From NCBI RefSeq assembly GCF_932526225.1, contig NC_064044.1, positions 1,991,001 to 2,055,000 on the forward strand: DNA of 64,000 bases, given 5' to 3'. This stretch comes from Nematostella vectensis (Eukaryota; Cnidaria; Anthozoa; Actiniaria; Edwardsiidae). A program made the translations under genes and the position numbers. The notes beneath the pieces are model-generated. The model was not told where the DNA came from, did no database searches, and saw nothing but the letters and a program-made list of their open reading frames with translations. Of this stretch, positions 1 to 14,400 are shown in pieces (positions within the stretch are counted from its first letter, which is position 1; every line of letters begins with the position of its first letter).

Positions 1-824
1 GTAGATTCTAACATAGAGCATAGCGCTCGATAGATTGAAATACCTTTTTTTCCGAGTATACTGTTTTATTTTTCCTAATGTTACTTTTTGGAATTTACAT
101 TCGGAAAAATAATTATCGATTGTAACCTTTTGGAGGTTATACTCGTAAAACAAATTCCCGAATGTAACCCTGAAGCTTTTCCCGAATGTAACCTCCAGTC
201 CGATGGTGACTTTGCTTGGGATAGTTTACGATACCAATAGTATTAAAAGTAATTTTCATTACAATTCCCTTCAGCAATGCCACGTTAGTCTTTCGTTGCG
301 AGCACTTGACTACTAACGCAGCGACCCGGGTTCGATTCCCGCTGATAGCCTATTTTTTTTTCTTTATTATTTTGTTTTTATATCGATACTTAATTATACT
401 GTTCTTGGTGTGTCATGACATAAAAAGAAGGTATAGGGAGATTTTTATGTACTCTCAGCATCTTTGATGTGCTCATGCTTTGTTCAGGATCCTGTACATA
501 TTTTATGCACACAAGAACTAACTAGATACCTTGGATAACTTGATTAAGTAGATTCTAACATAGAGCATAGCGCTCGATAGATTGAAATACCTTTTTTTCG
601 AGTATACTGTTTTATTTTTCCTAATGTTACTATTTGGAATTTACATTCGGAAAAAAAAATATCGATTGTAAGCTTTTGTGGGTTACACTCGTACAACAAA
701 TTCCCGAATGTAACCCTGAAGCTTTTCCCGAATGTAACCTCCAGTCCGATGGTGACTTTGCTTGGGATAGTTTACGATACCAATAGTATTAAAAGTAATT
801 TTCATTACAATTCCCTTCAGCAAT

Positions 825-896
825 GCCACGTTAGTCTATCGTTGCGAGCACTTGACTACTAACGCAGCTACCCGGGTTCGATTCCCGCTGATAGCC
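825..896 (+). ncRNA. tRNA-like segment of a satellite unit (representative copy)
   Basis: One example of a segment present in every unit. GGTTCGATTCC at 875-885 matches the pol III B-box consensus. TAGTCTATCGT at 832-842 matches the A box except for its last base. The T arm pairs at four of five positions around a TTCGATT loop. A loop ctactaa with T before and A after ACT sits where an anticodon would be, but its stem pairs poorly. Only about three of seven acceptor pairs form. An oligo-T run follows directly. It is best read as a degenerate tRNA or the tRNA-derived head of a SINE-like element, not a functional tRNA. Most units have T instead of A at A-box position 7 (tagtctttcg), and many have GATTACC in place of GATTCCC. 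Confidence 0.45.
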
Positions 897-898
897 TA

Positions 899-903
899 TT
901 TTT
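899..903 (+). terminator. Oligo-T run after tRNA-like segment (possible pol III terminator)
   Basis: Five Ts begin two bases past the tRNA-like 3' end. In other units this run is 5-10 Ts followed by further T-rich sequence (for example from 353 and 4182). Position and length suit RNA polymerase III termination, but the whole stretch is T-rich, so use as a terminator is inferred. Confidence 0.35.
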
Positions 904-1709
904 GTTTCTTTATTTTTTTGTTAAATATCGATGCTTTATTATACTGTTCTTGGTGTGTCATGACATAAAAAGAAGGTATAGGGACATTTTTATGTACTCT
1001 CAGCATCTATGATGTGCTCATGCTTTGTTCAGGATCCTGTACATATTTTATGCACACGAGAACTAACTAGATTCCTTGGATAACTTGATTAAGTAGATTC
1101 TAACATAGAGCATAGCGCTCGATAGATTGATATACCTTTTTTTCCGAGTATACTGTTTTATTTTTACTAATGTTACTTTTTCGGAATTTACATTCGGAAA
1201 AAAAATTATCGATTGTAACCTTTTGGAGGTTACACTCGTAAAACAAATTCCCGAATGTAACCCTGAAGCTTTTCCCGAATGTAACCTCCAGTCCGATGGT
1301 GACTTTGCTCGGGATAGTTTACGATACCAATAGTATTAAAAGTAATTATCATTACAATTCCCTTCAGCAATGCCACGTTAGTCTATCGTTGCGGGCACTT
1401 GACTACTAACGCAGCTACCCGGGTTCGATTCCCGCTTATAGCCTATTTTTTTTTCTTTATTTTTTTAAATATCGATGCTTAATTATACTGTTCTTGGTGT
1501 GTCATGACATAAAAAGAAGGTATAGGGACATTTTTATGTACTCTCAGCATCTTTGATGTGCTCATGCTTTGTTCAGGATCCTGTACATATTTTATGCACA
1601 CAAGAACTAACTAGATTCCTTGGATAACTTGATTAAGTAGATTCTAACATAGAGCATAGCGCTCGATAGATTGATATACCTTTTTTTCCGAGTATACTGT
1701 TTTATTTTT

Positions 1710-1835
1710 CCTAATGTTACTTTTTCGGAATTTACATTCGGAAAAAAAATTATCGATTGTAACCTTTTGGAGGTTACACTCGTAAAACAAATTCCCGAAT
1801 GTAACCCTGAAGCTTTTCCCGAATGTAACCTCCAG
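1710..1835. repeat. Intra-unit cluster of GAATGTAACC-like motifs (representative)
   Basis: Within ~125 bp the ~10-bp core occurs about six times in both orientations: aatgttac, tttacattcgg, attgtaacc, ggaggttacactcg, cccgaatgtaaccctg and cccgaatgtaacctcc. The last two are direct copies 24 bp apart. GTAACC and GGTTAC flank a 7-base loop (ttttgga). GGAGGTTACACTCG is a near-perfect reverse complement of CGAATGTAACCTCC. The unit therefore seems to have grown from a short degenerate repeat and can form hairpins. The same block recurs in all units. Confidence 0.75.
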
Positions 1836-4800
1836 TCCGATGGTGACTTTGCTTGGGATAGTTTACGATACCAATAGTATTAAAAGTAATTTTCATTACA
1901 ATTCCCTTCAGCAATGCCACGTTAGTCTTTCGTTGCGGGCACTTGACTACTAACGCAGCTACCCGGGTTCGATTACCGCTGATAGCCTATTTTTATTTCT
2001 TTATTCTTTTTTTTTTTAAATATCGATACTCAATTATACTGTTCTTGGTGTGTCATGACATAAAAATAAGGTATAGGGACATTTTTATGTACTCTCAGCA
2101 TCTTTGATGTGCTCATGCTTTGTTCAGGATCCTGTACATATTTTATGCACACAAGAACTAACTACATTCCTTGGATAACTTGATTAAGTAGATTCTAACA
2201 TAGAGCATAGCGCTCGATAGATTGAAATACCTTTTTTTCCGAGTATACTGTTTTATTTTTCCTAATGTTACTTTTTCGGAATTTACATTCGGAAAAAAAA
2301 TTATCGATTGTAACCTTTTGGAGGTTACACTCGTAAAACAAATTCCCGAATGTAATCCTGAAGCTTTTCCCGAATGTAACCTCCAGTCCGATGGTGACTT
2401 TGCTTGGGATAGTTTACGATACCAATTATATTAAAAGTAATTTTCATTACAATTCCCTTCAGCAATGCCACGTTAGTCTTTCGTTGCGAGCACTTGACTA
2501 CTAACGCAGCGACCCGGGTTCGATTCCCGCTAATAGCCTATTTTTTTTTCTTTATTATTTTTTTTTTATATCGATACTTAATTATACTGTTCTTGGTGTG
2601 TCATGACATAAAAAGAAGGTATAGGGACATTTTTATGTACTCTCAGCATCTTTGATGTGCTCATGCTTTGTTCAGGAACCTGTACATATTTTATGCACAC
2701 AAGAACTAACTAGATTCCTTGGATAACTTGATTAAGTAGATTCTAACATAGAGCATAGCGCTCGATAGATTGATATACCTTTTTTTCCGAGTATACTGTT
2801 TTATTTTTCCTAATGTTACTTTTTCGGAATTTACATTCGGAAAAAAAATTATCGATTGTAACCTTTTGGAGGTTACACTCGTAAAACAAATTCCCGAATG
2901 TAACCCTGAAGCTTTTCCCGAATGTAACCTCCAGTCCGATGGTGACTTTGCTTGGGATAGTTTACGATACCAATAGTATTAAAAGTAATTTTCATTACAA
3001 TTCCCTTCAGCAATGCCACGTTAGTCTTTCGTTGCGGGCACTTGACTACTAACGCAGCTACCCGGGTTCGATTACCGCTGATAGCCTATTTTTATTTCTT
3101 TATTCTTTTTTTTTAAATATCGATACTCAATTATACTGTTCTTGGTGTGTCATGACATAAAAAGAAGGTATAGGGACATTTTTATGTACTCTCAGCATCT
3201 TTGATGTGCTCATGCTTTGTTCAGGATCCTGTACATATTTTATGCACACAAGAACTAACTACATTCCTTGGATAACTTGATTAAGTAGATTCTAACATAG
3301 AGCATAGCGCTCGATAGATTGAAATACCTTTTTTTCCGAGTATACTGTTTTATTTTTCCTAATGTTACTTTTTGGAATTTACATTCGGAAAAATAATTAT
3401 CGATTGTAACCTTTTGGAGGTTACACTCGTAAAACAAATTCCCGAATGTAACCCTGAAGCTTTTCCCGAATGTAACCTCCAGTCCGATGGTGACTTTGCT
3501 TGGGATAGTTTACGATACCAATAGTATTAAAAGTAATTTTCATTACAATTCCCTTCAGCAATGCCACGTTAGTCTTTCGTTGCGGGCACTTGACTACTAA
3601 CGCAGCTACCCGGGTTCGATTACCGCTGATAGCCTATTTTTATTTCTTTATTCTTTTTTTTTAAATATCGATACTCAATTATACTGTTCTTGGTGTGTCA
3701 TGACATAAAAAAATGGTATAGGGACATTTTTATGTACTCTCAGCATCTTTGATGTGCTCATGCTTTGTTCAGGATCCTGTACATATTTTATGCACACAAG
3801 AACTAACTACATTCCTTGGATAACTTGATTAAGTAGATTCTAACATAGAGCATAGCGCTCGATAGATTGAAATACCTTTTTTTCCGAGTATACTGTTTTA
3901 TTTTTCCTAATGTTACTTTTTGGAATTTACATTCGGAAAAATAATTATCGATTGTAACCTTTTGGAGGTTATACTCGTAAAACAAATTCCCGAATGTAAC
4001 CCTGAAGCTTTTCCCGAATGTAACCTCCAGTCCGATGGTGACTTTGCTTGGGATAGTTTACGATACCAATAGTATTAAAAGTAATTTTCATTACAATTCC
4101 CTTCAGCAATGCCACGTTAGTCTTTCGTTGCGAGCACTTGACTACTAACGCAGCGACCCGGGTTCGATTCCCGCTGATAGCCTATTTTTTTTTCTTTATT
4201 ATTTTGTTTTTATATCGATACTTAATTATACTGTTCTTGGTGTGTCATGACATAAAAAGAAGGTATAGGGAGATTTTTATGTACTCTCAGCATCTTTGAT
4301 GTGCTCATGCTTTGTTCAGGATCCTGTACATATTTTATGCACACAAGAACTAACTAGATACCTTGGATAACTTGATTAAGTAGATTCTAACATAGAGCAT
4401 AGCGCTCGATAGATTGAAATACCTTTTTTTCGAGTATACTGTTTTATTTTTCCTAATGTTACTATTTGGAATTTACATTCGGAAAAAAAAATATCGATTG
4501 TAAGCTTTTGTGGGTTACACTCGTACAACAAATTCCCGAATGTAACCCTGAAGCTTTTCCCGAATGTAACCTCCAGTCCGATGGTGACTTTGCTTGGGAT
4601 AGTTTACGATACCAATAGTATTAAAAGTAATTTTCATTACAATTCCCTTCAGCAATGCCACGTTAGTCTATCGTTGCGGGCACTTGACTACTAACGCAGC
4701 TACCCGGGTTCGATTCCCGCTGATAGCCTATTTTTGTTTCTTTATTTTTTTGTTAAATATCGATGCTTTATTATACTGTTCTTGGTGTGTCATGACATAA

Positions 4801-6849
4801 AAAGAAGGTATAGGGACATTTTTATGTACTCTCAGCATCTATGATGTGCTCATGCTTTGTTCAGGATCCTGTACATATTTTATGCACACGAGAACTAACT
4901 AGATTCCTTGGATAACTTGATTAAGTAGATTCTAACATAGAGCATAGCGCTCGATAGATTGATATACCTTTTTTTCCGAGTATACTGTTTTATTTTTACT
5001 AATGTTACTTTTTCGGAATTTACATTCGGAAAAAAAATTATCGATTGTAACCTTTTGGAGGTTACACTCGTAAAACAAATTCCCGAATGTAACCCTGAAG
5101 CTTTTCCCGAATGTAACCTCCAGTCCGATGGTGACTTTGCTCGGGATAGTTTACGATACCAATAGTATTAAAAGTAATTATCATTACAATTCCCTTCAGC
5201 AATGCCACGTTAGTCTATCGTTGCGGGCACTTGACTACTAACGCAGCTACCCGGGTTCGATTCCCGCTTATAGCCTATTTTTTTTTCTTTATTTTTTTAA
5301 ATATCGATGCTTAATTATACTGTTCTTGGTGTGTCATGACATAAAAAGAAGGTATAGGGACATTTTTATGTACTCTCAGCATCTTTGATGTGCTCATGCT
5401 TTGTTCAGGATCCTGTACATATTTTATGCACACAAGAACTAACTAGATTCCTTGGATAACTTGATTAAGTAGATTCTAACATAGAGCATAGCGCTCGATA
5501 GATTGATATACCTTTTTTTCTGTGTATACTGTTTCATTTTTCCTAATGTTACTTTTTGGAATTTACATTCGGAAAAAGAATTATCGATTGTAACCTTTTG
5601 GAGGTTACACTCGTAAAACAAATTCCCGAATGTAACCCTGAAGCTTTTCCCGAATGTAACCTCCAGTCCGATGGTGACTTTGCTTGGGATAGTTTACGAT
5701 ACCAATAGTATTAAAAGTAATTTTCATTACAATTCCCTTCAGCAATGCCACGTTAGTCTATCGTTGCGGGCACTTGACTACTAACGCAGCTACCCGGGTT
5801 CGATTCCCGCTGATAGCCTATTTTTGTTTCTTTATTTTTTTGTTAAATATCGATGCTTTATTATACTGTTCTTGGTGTGTCATGACATAAAAAGAAGGTA
5901 TAGGGACATTTTTATGTACTCTCAGCATCTATGATGTGCTCATGCTTTGTTCAGGATCCTGTACATATTTTATGCACACGAGAACTAACTAGATTCCTTG
6001 GATAACTTGATTAAGTAGATTCTAACATAGAGCATAGCGCTCGATAGATTGATATACCTTTTTTTCCGAGTATACTGTTTTATTTTTACTAATGTTACTT
6101 TTTCGGAATTTACATTCGGAAAAAAAATTATCGATTGTAACCTTTTGGAGGTTACACTCGTAAAACAAATTCCCGAATGTAACCCTGAAGCTTTTCCCGA
6201 ATGTAACCTCCAGTCCGATGGTGACTTTGCTCGGGATAGTTTACGATACCAATAGTATTAAAAGTAATTATCATTACAATTCCCTTCAGCAATGCCACGT
6301 TAGTCTATCGTTGCGGGCACTTGACTACTAACGCAGCTACCCGGGTTCGATTCCCGCTTATAGCCTATTTTTTTTTCTTTATTTTTTTAAATATCGATGC
6401 TTAATTATACTGTTCTTGGTGTGTCATGACATAAAAAGAAGGTATAGGGACATTTTTATGTACTCTCAGCATCTTTGATGTGCTCATGCTTTGTTCAGGA
6501 TCCTGTACATATTTTATGCACACAAGAACTAACTAGATTCCTTGGATAACTTGATTAAGTAGATTCTAACATAGAGCATAGCGCTCGATAGATTGATATA
6601 CCTTTTTTTCTGTGTATACTGTTTCATTTTTCCTAATGTTACTTTTTGGAATTTACATTCGGAAAAAGAATTATCGATTGTAACCTTTTGGAGGTTACAC
6701 TCGTAAAACAAATTCCCGAATGTAACCCTGAGGCTTTTCCCGAATGTAACCTCCAGTCCGATGGTGACTTTGCTTGGGATAGTTTACGATACCAATAGTA
6801 TTAAAAGTAATTTTCATTACAATTCCCTTCAGCAATGCCACGTTAGTCT

Positions 6850-9800
6850 TTCGTTGCGGGCACTTGACTACTAACGCAGCGACCCGGGTTCGATTCCCGC
6901 TGATAGCCTTTTTTTTTCTTAATTTTTTTTTTAAATACCGATACTTAATTATACTGTTCTTGTTGTGTCATAACATAAAAAGAAGGTATAGGGACATTTT
7001 TATGTACTCTCAGCATCTCTGATGTGCTCATGCTTTGTTCAGGATCCTGTACATATTTTATGCACACAAGAACTAACTAGATTCCTTGGATAACTTGATT
7101 AAGTAGATTCTAACATAGAGCATAGCGCTCGATAGATTAATATACCTTTTTTTCCGAGTATACTGTTTTATTTTTCCTAATGTTACTTTTTGGAATTTAC
7201 ATTTGGAAAAAAAATTATCGATTATAACCTTTTGGAGGTTACACTCGTAAAACAAATTCCCGAATGTAACCCTGAAGCTTTTATGGAATGTAACCTCCAT
7301 TCCGATGGTGACTTTGCTTGGGATAGTTTACGATACCAATAGTATTAAAAGTAATTTTCATTACAATTCTATTCAGCAATGCCACGTTAGTCTTTCGTTG
7401 CGGGCACTTGACTACTAACGCAGCGACCCGGGTTCGATTCCCGCTGATAGCCAATTTTTTTTTCTTTATTTTTATTTTTTTAAATATCGATACTTAATTA
7501 TACTGTTCTTGGTGAGTCATGACATAAAAAGAAGGTATAGGGACATTTTTATGTACTCTCAGCATCTTTGATGCGCTCATGCTTTGTTCAGGATCCTGTA
7601 CATATTTTATGCACACAAGAACTAACTAGATTCCTTGGATAACTTGATTAAGTAGATTTTAACATAGAGCATAGCGCTCGATAGATTGATATACCTTTTT
7701 TTCCGAGTATACTGTTTTATTTTTCCTAATGTTACTTTTTCGGAATTTACATTCGGAAAAAAAATTATCGATTGTAACCTTTTGGAGGTTACACTCGTAA
7801 AACAAATTCCCGAATGTAACCCTGAAGCTTTTCGCGAATGTAACCTCCAGTCCGATGGTGACTTTGCTTGGGATAGTTTACGATACCAATAGTATTAAAA
7901 GTAATTTTCATTACAATTCCCTTCAGCAATGCCACGTTAGTCTTTCGTTGCGGGCACTTGACTACTAACGCAGCTACCCGGGTTCGATTACCGCTGATAG
8001 CCTATTTTTATTTCTTTATTCTTTTTTTTTTAAATATCGATACTCAATTATACTGTTCTTGGTGTGTCATGACATAAAAAGAAGGTATAGGGACATTTTT
8101 ATGTACTCTCAGCATCTTTGATGTGCTCATGCTTTGTTCAGGATCCTGTACATATTTTATGCACACAAGAACTAACTACATTCCTTGGATAACTTGATTA
8201 AGTAGATTCTAACATAGAGAATAGCGCTCGATAGATTGAAATACCTTTTTTTCCGAGTATACTGTTTTATTTTTCCTAATGTTACTTTTTGGAATTTACA
8301 TTCGGAAAAATAATTATCGATTGTAATCTTTTGGAGGTTACACTCGTAAAACAAATTCCCGAATGTAACCCTGAAGCTTTTCCCGAATGTAACCTCCAGT
8401 CCGATGGTGACTTTGCTTGGGATAGTTTACGATACCAATAGTATTAAAAGTAATTTTCATTACAATTCCCTTCAGCAATGCCACGTTAGTCTTTCGTTGC
8501 GAGCACTTGACTACTAACGCAGCGACCCGGGTTCGATTCCCGCTGATAGCCTATTTTTTTTTCTTTATTATTTTTTTTTTTTATATCGATACTTAATTAT
8601 ACTGTTCTTGGTGTGTCATGACATAAAAAGAAGGTATAGGGACATTTTTATGTACTCTCAGCATCTTTGATGTGCTCATGCTTTGTTCAGGATCCTGTAC
8701 ATATTTTATGCACACAAGAACTAACTAGATTCCTTGGATAACTTGATTAAGTAGATTCTAACATAGAGCATAGCGCTCGATAGATTGATATACCTTTTTT
8801 CCGAGTATACTGTTTTATTTTTCCTAATGTTACTTTTTCGGAATTTACATTCGGAAAAAAAATTATCGATTGTAACCTTTTGGAGGTTACACTCGTAAAA
8901 CAAATTCCCGAATGTAACCCTGAAGCTTTTCCCGAATGTAACCTCCAGTCCGATGGTGACTTTGCTTGGGATAGTTTACGATACCAATAGTATTAAAAGT
9001 AATTTTCATTACAATTCCCTTCAGCAATGCCACGTTAGTCTTTCGTTGCGGGCACTTGACTACTAACGCAGCTACCCGGGTTCGATTACCGCTGATAGCC
9101 TATTTTTATTTCTTTATTCTTTTTTTTTTAAATATCGATACTCAATTATACTGTTCTTGGTGTGTCATGACATAAAAAGAAGGTATAGGGACATTTTTAT
9201 GTACTCTCAGCATCTTTGATGTGCTCATGCTTTGTTCAGGATCCTGTACATATTTTATGCACACAAGAACTAACTACATTCCTTGGATAACTTGATTAAG
9301 TAGATTCTAACATAGAGCATAGCGCTCGATAGATTGAAATACCTTTTTTTCCGAGTATACTGTTTTATTTTTCCTAATGTTACTTTTTGGAATTTACATT
9401 CGGAAAAATAATTATCGATTGTAACCTTTTGGAGGTTACACTCGTAAAACAAATTCCCGAATGTAACCCTGAAGCTTTTCCCGAATGTAACCTCCAGTCC
9501 GATGGTGACTTTGCTTGGGATAGTTTACGATACCAATAGTATTAAAAGTAATTTTCATTACAATTCCCTTCAGCAATGCCACGTTAGTCTTTCGTTGCGG
9601 GCACTTGACTACTAACGCAGCGACCCGGGTTCGATTCCCGCTGATAGCCTTTTTTTTTCTTAATTTTTTTTTTAAATACCGATACTTAATTATACTGTTC
9701 TTGTTGTGTCATAACATAAAAAGAAGGTATAGGGACATTTTTATGTACTCTCAGCATCTCTGATGTGCTCATGCTTTGTTCAGGATCCTGTACATATTTT

Positions 9801-11490
9801 ATGCACACAAGAACTAACTAGATTCCTTGGATAACTTGATTAAGTAGATTCTAACATAGAGCATAGCGCTCGATAGATTAATATACCTTTTTTTCCGAGT
9901 ATACTGTTTTATTTTTCCTAATGTTACTTTTTGGAATTTACATTTGGAAAAAAAATTATCGATTATAACCTTTTGGAGGTTACACTCGTAAAACAAATTC
10001 CCGAATGTAACCCTGAAGCTTTTATGGAATGTAACCTCCATTCCGATGGTGACTTTGCTTGGGATAGTTTACGATACCAATAGTATTAAAAGTAATTTTC
10101 ATTACAATTCTATTCAGCAATGCCACGTTAGTCTTTCGTTGCGGGCACTTGACTACTAACGCAGCGACCCGGGTTCGATTCCCGCTGATAGCCAATTTTT
10201 TTTTCTTTATTTTTATTTTTTTAAATATCGATACTTAATTATACTGTTCTTGGTGAGTCATGACATAAAAAGAAGGTATAGGGACATTTTTATGTACTCT
10301 CAGCATCTTTGATGCGCTCATGCTTTGTTCAGGATCCTGTACATATTTTATGCACACAAGAACTAACTAGATTCCTTGGATAACTTGATTAAGTAGATTC
10401 TAACATAGAGCATAGCGCTCGATAGATTGATATACCTTTTTTTCCAAGTATACTGTTTTATTTTTCCTAATGTTACTTTTTCGGAATTTACATTCGGAAA
10501 AAAAATTATCGATTGTAACCTTTTGGAGGTTACACTCGTAAAACAAATTCCCGAATGTAACCCTGAAGCTTTTCGCGAATGTAACCTCCAGTCCGATGGT
10601 GACTTTGCTTGGGATAGTTTACGATACCAATAGTATTAAAAGTAATTTTCATTACAATTCCCTTCAGCAATGCCACGTTAGTCTTTCGTTGCGGGCACTT
10701 GACTACTAACGCAGCTACCCGGGTTCGATTACCGCTGATAGCCTATTTTTATTTCTTTATTCTTTTTTTTTTAAATATCGATACTCAATTATACTGTTCT
10801 TGGTGTGTCATGACATAAAAAGAAGGTATAGGGACATTTTTATGTACTCTCAGCATCTTTGATGTGCTCATGCTTTGTTCAGGATCCTGTACATATTTTA
10901 TGCACACAAGAACTAACTACATTCCTTGGATAACTTGATTAAGTAGATTCTAACATAGAGAATAGCGCTCGATAGATTGAAATACCTTTTTTTCCGAGTA
11001 TACTGTTTTATTTTTCCTAATGTTACTTTTTGGAATTTACATTCGGAAAAATAATTATCGATTGTAATCTTTTGGAGGTTACACTCGTAAAACAAATTCC
11101 CGAATGTAACCCTGAAGCTTTTCCCGAATGTAACCTCCAGTCCGATGGTGACTTTGCTTGGGATAGTTTACGATACCAATAGTATTAAAAGTAATTTTCA
11201 TTACAATTCCCTTCAGCAATGCCACGTTAGTCTTTCGTTGCGAGCACTTGACTACTAACGCAGCGACCCGGGTTCGATTCCCGCTGATAGCCTATTTTTT
11301 TTTCTTTATTATTTTTTTTTTTTATATCGATACTTAATTATACTGTTCTTGGTGTGTCATGACATAAAAAGAAGGTATAGGGACATTTTTATGTACTCTC
11401 AGCATCTTTGATGTGCTCATGCTTTGTTCAGGATCCTGTACATATTTTATGCACACAAGAACTAACTAGATTCCTTGAATAACTTGATTA
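6850..11490 (+). repeat. Higher-order repeat: two copies of a five-unit block (2741 bp)
   Basis: Sequence from about 6.85 to 8.75 kb reappears from about 9.59 to 11.49 kb with a constant 2741-bp offset. Shared rare variants include ccttttttttt with cttaattt, gttgtgtcataac, tttatggaatg, ggtgagtcatg, gatgcgctc and the cataga-gaatagcg substitution (8211 and 10952 region). Confidence 0.8.
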
Positions 11491-14400
11491 AGTAGATTCT
11501 AACATAGAGCATAGCGTTCGATAGATTGATATACCTTTTTTTCCGAGTATACTGTTTTATTTTTCCTAATGTTACTTTTTCGGAATTTACATTCGGAAAA
11601 AAAATTATCGATTGTAACCTTTTGGAGGTTACACTCGTAAAACAAATTCCCGAATGTAACCCTGAAGCTTTTCCCGAATGTAACCTCCAGTCCGATGGTG
11701 ACTTTGCTTGGGATAGTTTACGATACCAATAGTATTAAAAGTAATTTTCATTACAATTCCCTTCAGCAATGCCACGTTAGTCTTTCGTTGCGGGCACTTG
11801 ACTACTAACGCAGCTACCCGGGTTCGATTACCGCTGATAGCCTATTTTTATTTCTTTATTCTTTTTTTTTTAAATATCGATACTCAATTATACTGTTCTT
11901 GGTGTGTCATGACATAAAAAGAAGGTATAGGGACATTTTTATGTACTCTCAGCATCTTTGATGTGCTCATGCTTTGTTCAGGATCCTGTACATATTTTAT
12001 GCACACAAGAACTAACTACATTCCTTGGATAACTTGATTAAGTAGATTCTAACATAGAGCATAGCGCTCGATAGATTGAAATACCTTTTTTTCCGAGTAT
12101 ACTGTTTTATTTTTCCTAATGTTACTTTTTGGAATTTACATTCGGAAAAATAATTATCGATTGTAACCTTTTGGAGGTTACACTCGTAAAACAAATTCCC
12201 GAATGTAACCCTGAAGCTTTTCCCGAATGTAACCTCCAGTCCGATGGTGACTTTGCTTGGGATAGTTTACGATACCAATAGTATTAAAAGTAATTTTCAT
12301 TACAATTCCCTTCAGCAATGCCACGTTAGTCTTTCGTTGCGAGCACTTGACTACTAACGCAGCGACCCGGGTTCGATTCCCGCTGATAGCCTATTTTTTT
12401 TTTCTTTATTATTTTTTTTTTATATCGATACTTAATTATACTGTTCTTGGTGTGTCATGACATAAAAAGAAGGTATAGGGACATTTTTATGTACTCTCAG
12501 CATCTTTGATGTGCTCATGCTTTGTTCAGGATCCTGTACATATTTTATGCACACAAGAACTAACTAGATACCTTGGATAACTTGATTAAGTAGATTCTAA
12601 CATAGAGCATAGCGCTCGATAGATTGAAATACATTTTTTCCGAGTATACTGTTTTATTTTTCCTAATGTTACTATTTGGAATTTACATTCGGAAAAAAAA
12701 TTATCGATTGTAAGCTTTTGTGGGTTACACTCGTACAACAAATTCCCGAATGTAACCCTGAAGCTTTTCCCGAATGTAACCTCCAGTCCGATGGTGACTT
12801 TGCTTGGGATAGTTTACGATACCAATAGTATTAAAAGTAATTTTCATTACAATTCCCTTCAGCAATGCCACGTTAGTCTATCGTTGCGGGCACTTGACTA
12901 CTAACGCAGCTACCCGGGTTCGATTCCCGCTGATAGCCTATTTTTGTTTCTTTATTTTTTTGTTAAATATCGATGCTTAATTATACTGTTCTTGGTGTGT
13001 CATGACATAAAAAGAAGGTATAGGGACATTTTTATGTACTCTCAGCATCTATGATGTGCTCATGCTTTGTTCAGGATCCTGTACATATTTTATGCACACG
13101 AGAACTAACTAGATTCCTTGGATAACTTGATTAAGTAGATTCTAACATAGAGCATAGCGCTCGATAGATTGATATACCTTTTTTTCCGAGTATACTGTTT
13201 TATTTTTCCTAATGTTACTTTTTCGGAATTTACATTCGGAAAAAAAATTATCGATTGTAACCTTTTGGAGGTTACACTCGTAAAACAAATTCCCGAATGT
13301 AACCCTGAAGCTTTTCGCGAATGTAACCTCCAGTCCGATGGTGACTTTGCTTGGGATAGTTTACGATACCAATAGTATTAAAAGTAATTTTCATTACAAT
13401 TCCCTTCAGCAATGCCACGTTAGTCTTTCGTTGCGGGCACTTGACTACTAACGCAGCTACCCGGGTTCGATTACCGCTGATAGCCTATTTTTATTTCTTT
13501 ATTCTTTTTTTTTTAAATATCGATACTCAATTATACTGTTCTTGGTGTGTCATGACATAAAAAGAAGATATAGGGACATTTTTATGTACTCTCAGCATCT
13601 TTGATGTGCTCATGCTTTGTTCAGGATCCTGTACATATTTTATGCACACAAGAACTAACTACATTCCTTGGATAACTTGATTAAGTAGATTCTAGCATAG
13701 AGCATAGCGCTCGATAGATTGAAATACCTTTTTTTCCGAGTATACTGTTTTATTTTTCCTAATGTTACTTTTTGGAATTTACATTCGGAAAAATAATTAT
13801 CGATTGTAACCTTTTGGAGGTTACACTCGTAAAACAAATTCCCGAATGTAACCCTGAAGCTTTTCCCGAATGTAACCTCCAGTCCGATGGTGACTTTGCT
13901 TGGGATAGTTTACGATACCAATAGTATTAAAAGTAATTTTCATTACAATTCCCTTCAGCAATGCCACGTTAGTCTTTCGTTGCGAGCACTTGACTACTAA
14001 CGCAGCGACCCGGGTTCGATTCCCGCTGATAGCCTATTTTTTTTTCTTTATTATTTTTTTTTTTTATATCGATACTTAATTATACTGTTCTTGGAGTGTC
14101 ATGACATAAAAAGAAGGTATAGGGACATTTTTATGTACTCTCAGCATCTTTGATGTGCTCATGCTTTGTTCAGGATCCTGTACATATTTTATGCACACAA
14201 GAACTAACTAGATTCCTTGGATAACTTGATTAAGTAGATTCTAACATAGAGCATAGCGCTCGATAGATTGATATACCTTTTTTTCCGAGTATACTGTTTT
14301 ATTTTTCCTAATGTTACTTTTTCGGAATTTACATTCGGAAAAAAAATTATCGATTGTAACCTTTTGGAGGTTACACTCGTAAAACAAATTCCCGAATGTA

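Larger units (their letters stand above)
1..5468 (+). repeat. Higher-order repeat: three-unit block duplicated 3832 bp apart
   Basis: Units starting at 1, 548 and 1094 match units starting at 3833, 4380 and 4926, including private markers such as ggaggttatactcg (about 132 and 3964), tatagggagattttt and the tttttacta variant. The offset of 3832 bp equals seven units. Similarity to this block ends where the unit at 5470 shows cctttttttctgtg. Confidence 0.8.

Noticed and set aside
1719-1733. Sm-site-like ACTTTTTGG in satellite units, suggesting a spliced-leader or snRNA cluster
   Set aside because: Half of the units break it (tttttcgg), the expected AT before the T run is AC, and I see no conserved leader exon plus donor at a fixed distance upstream.
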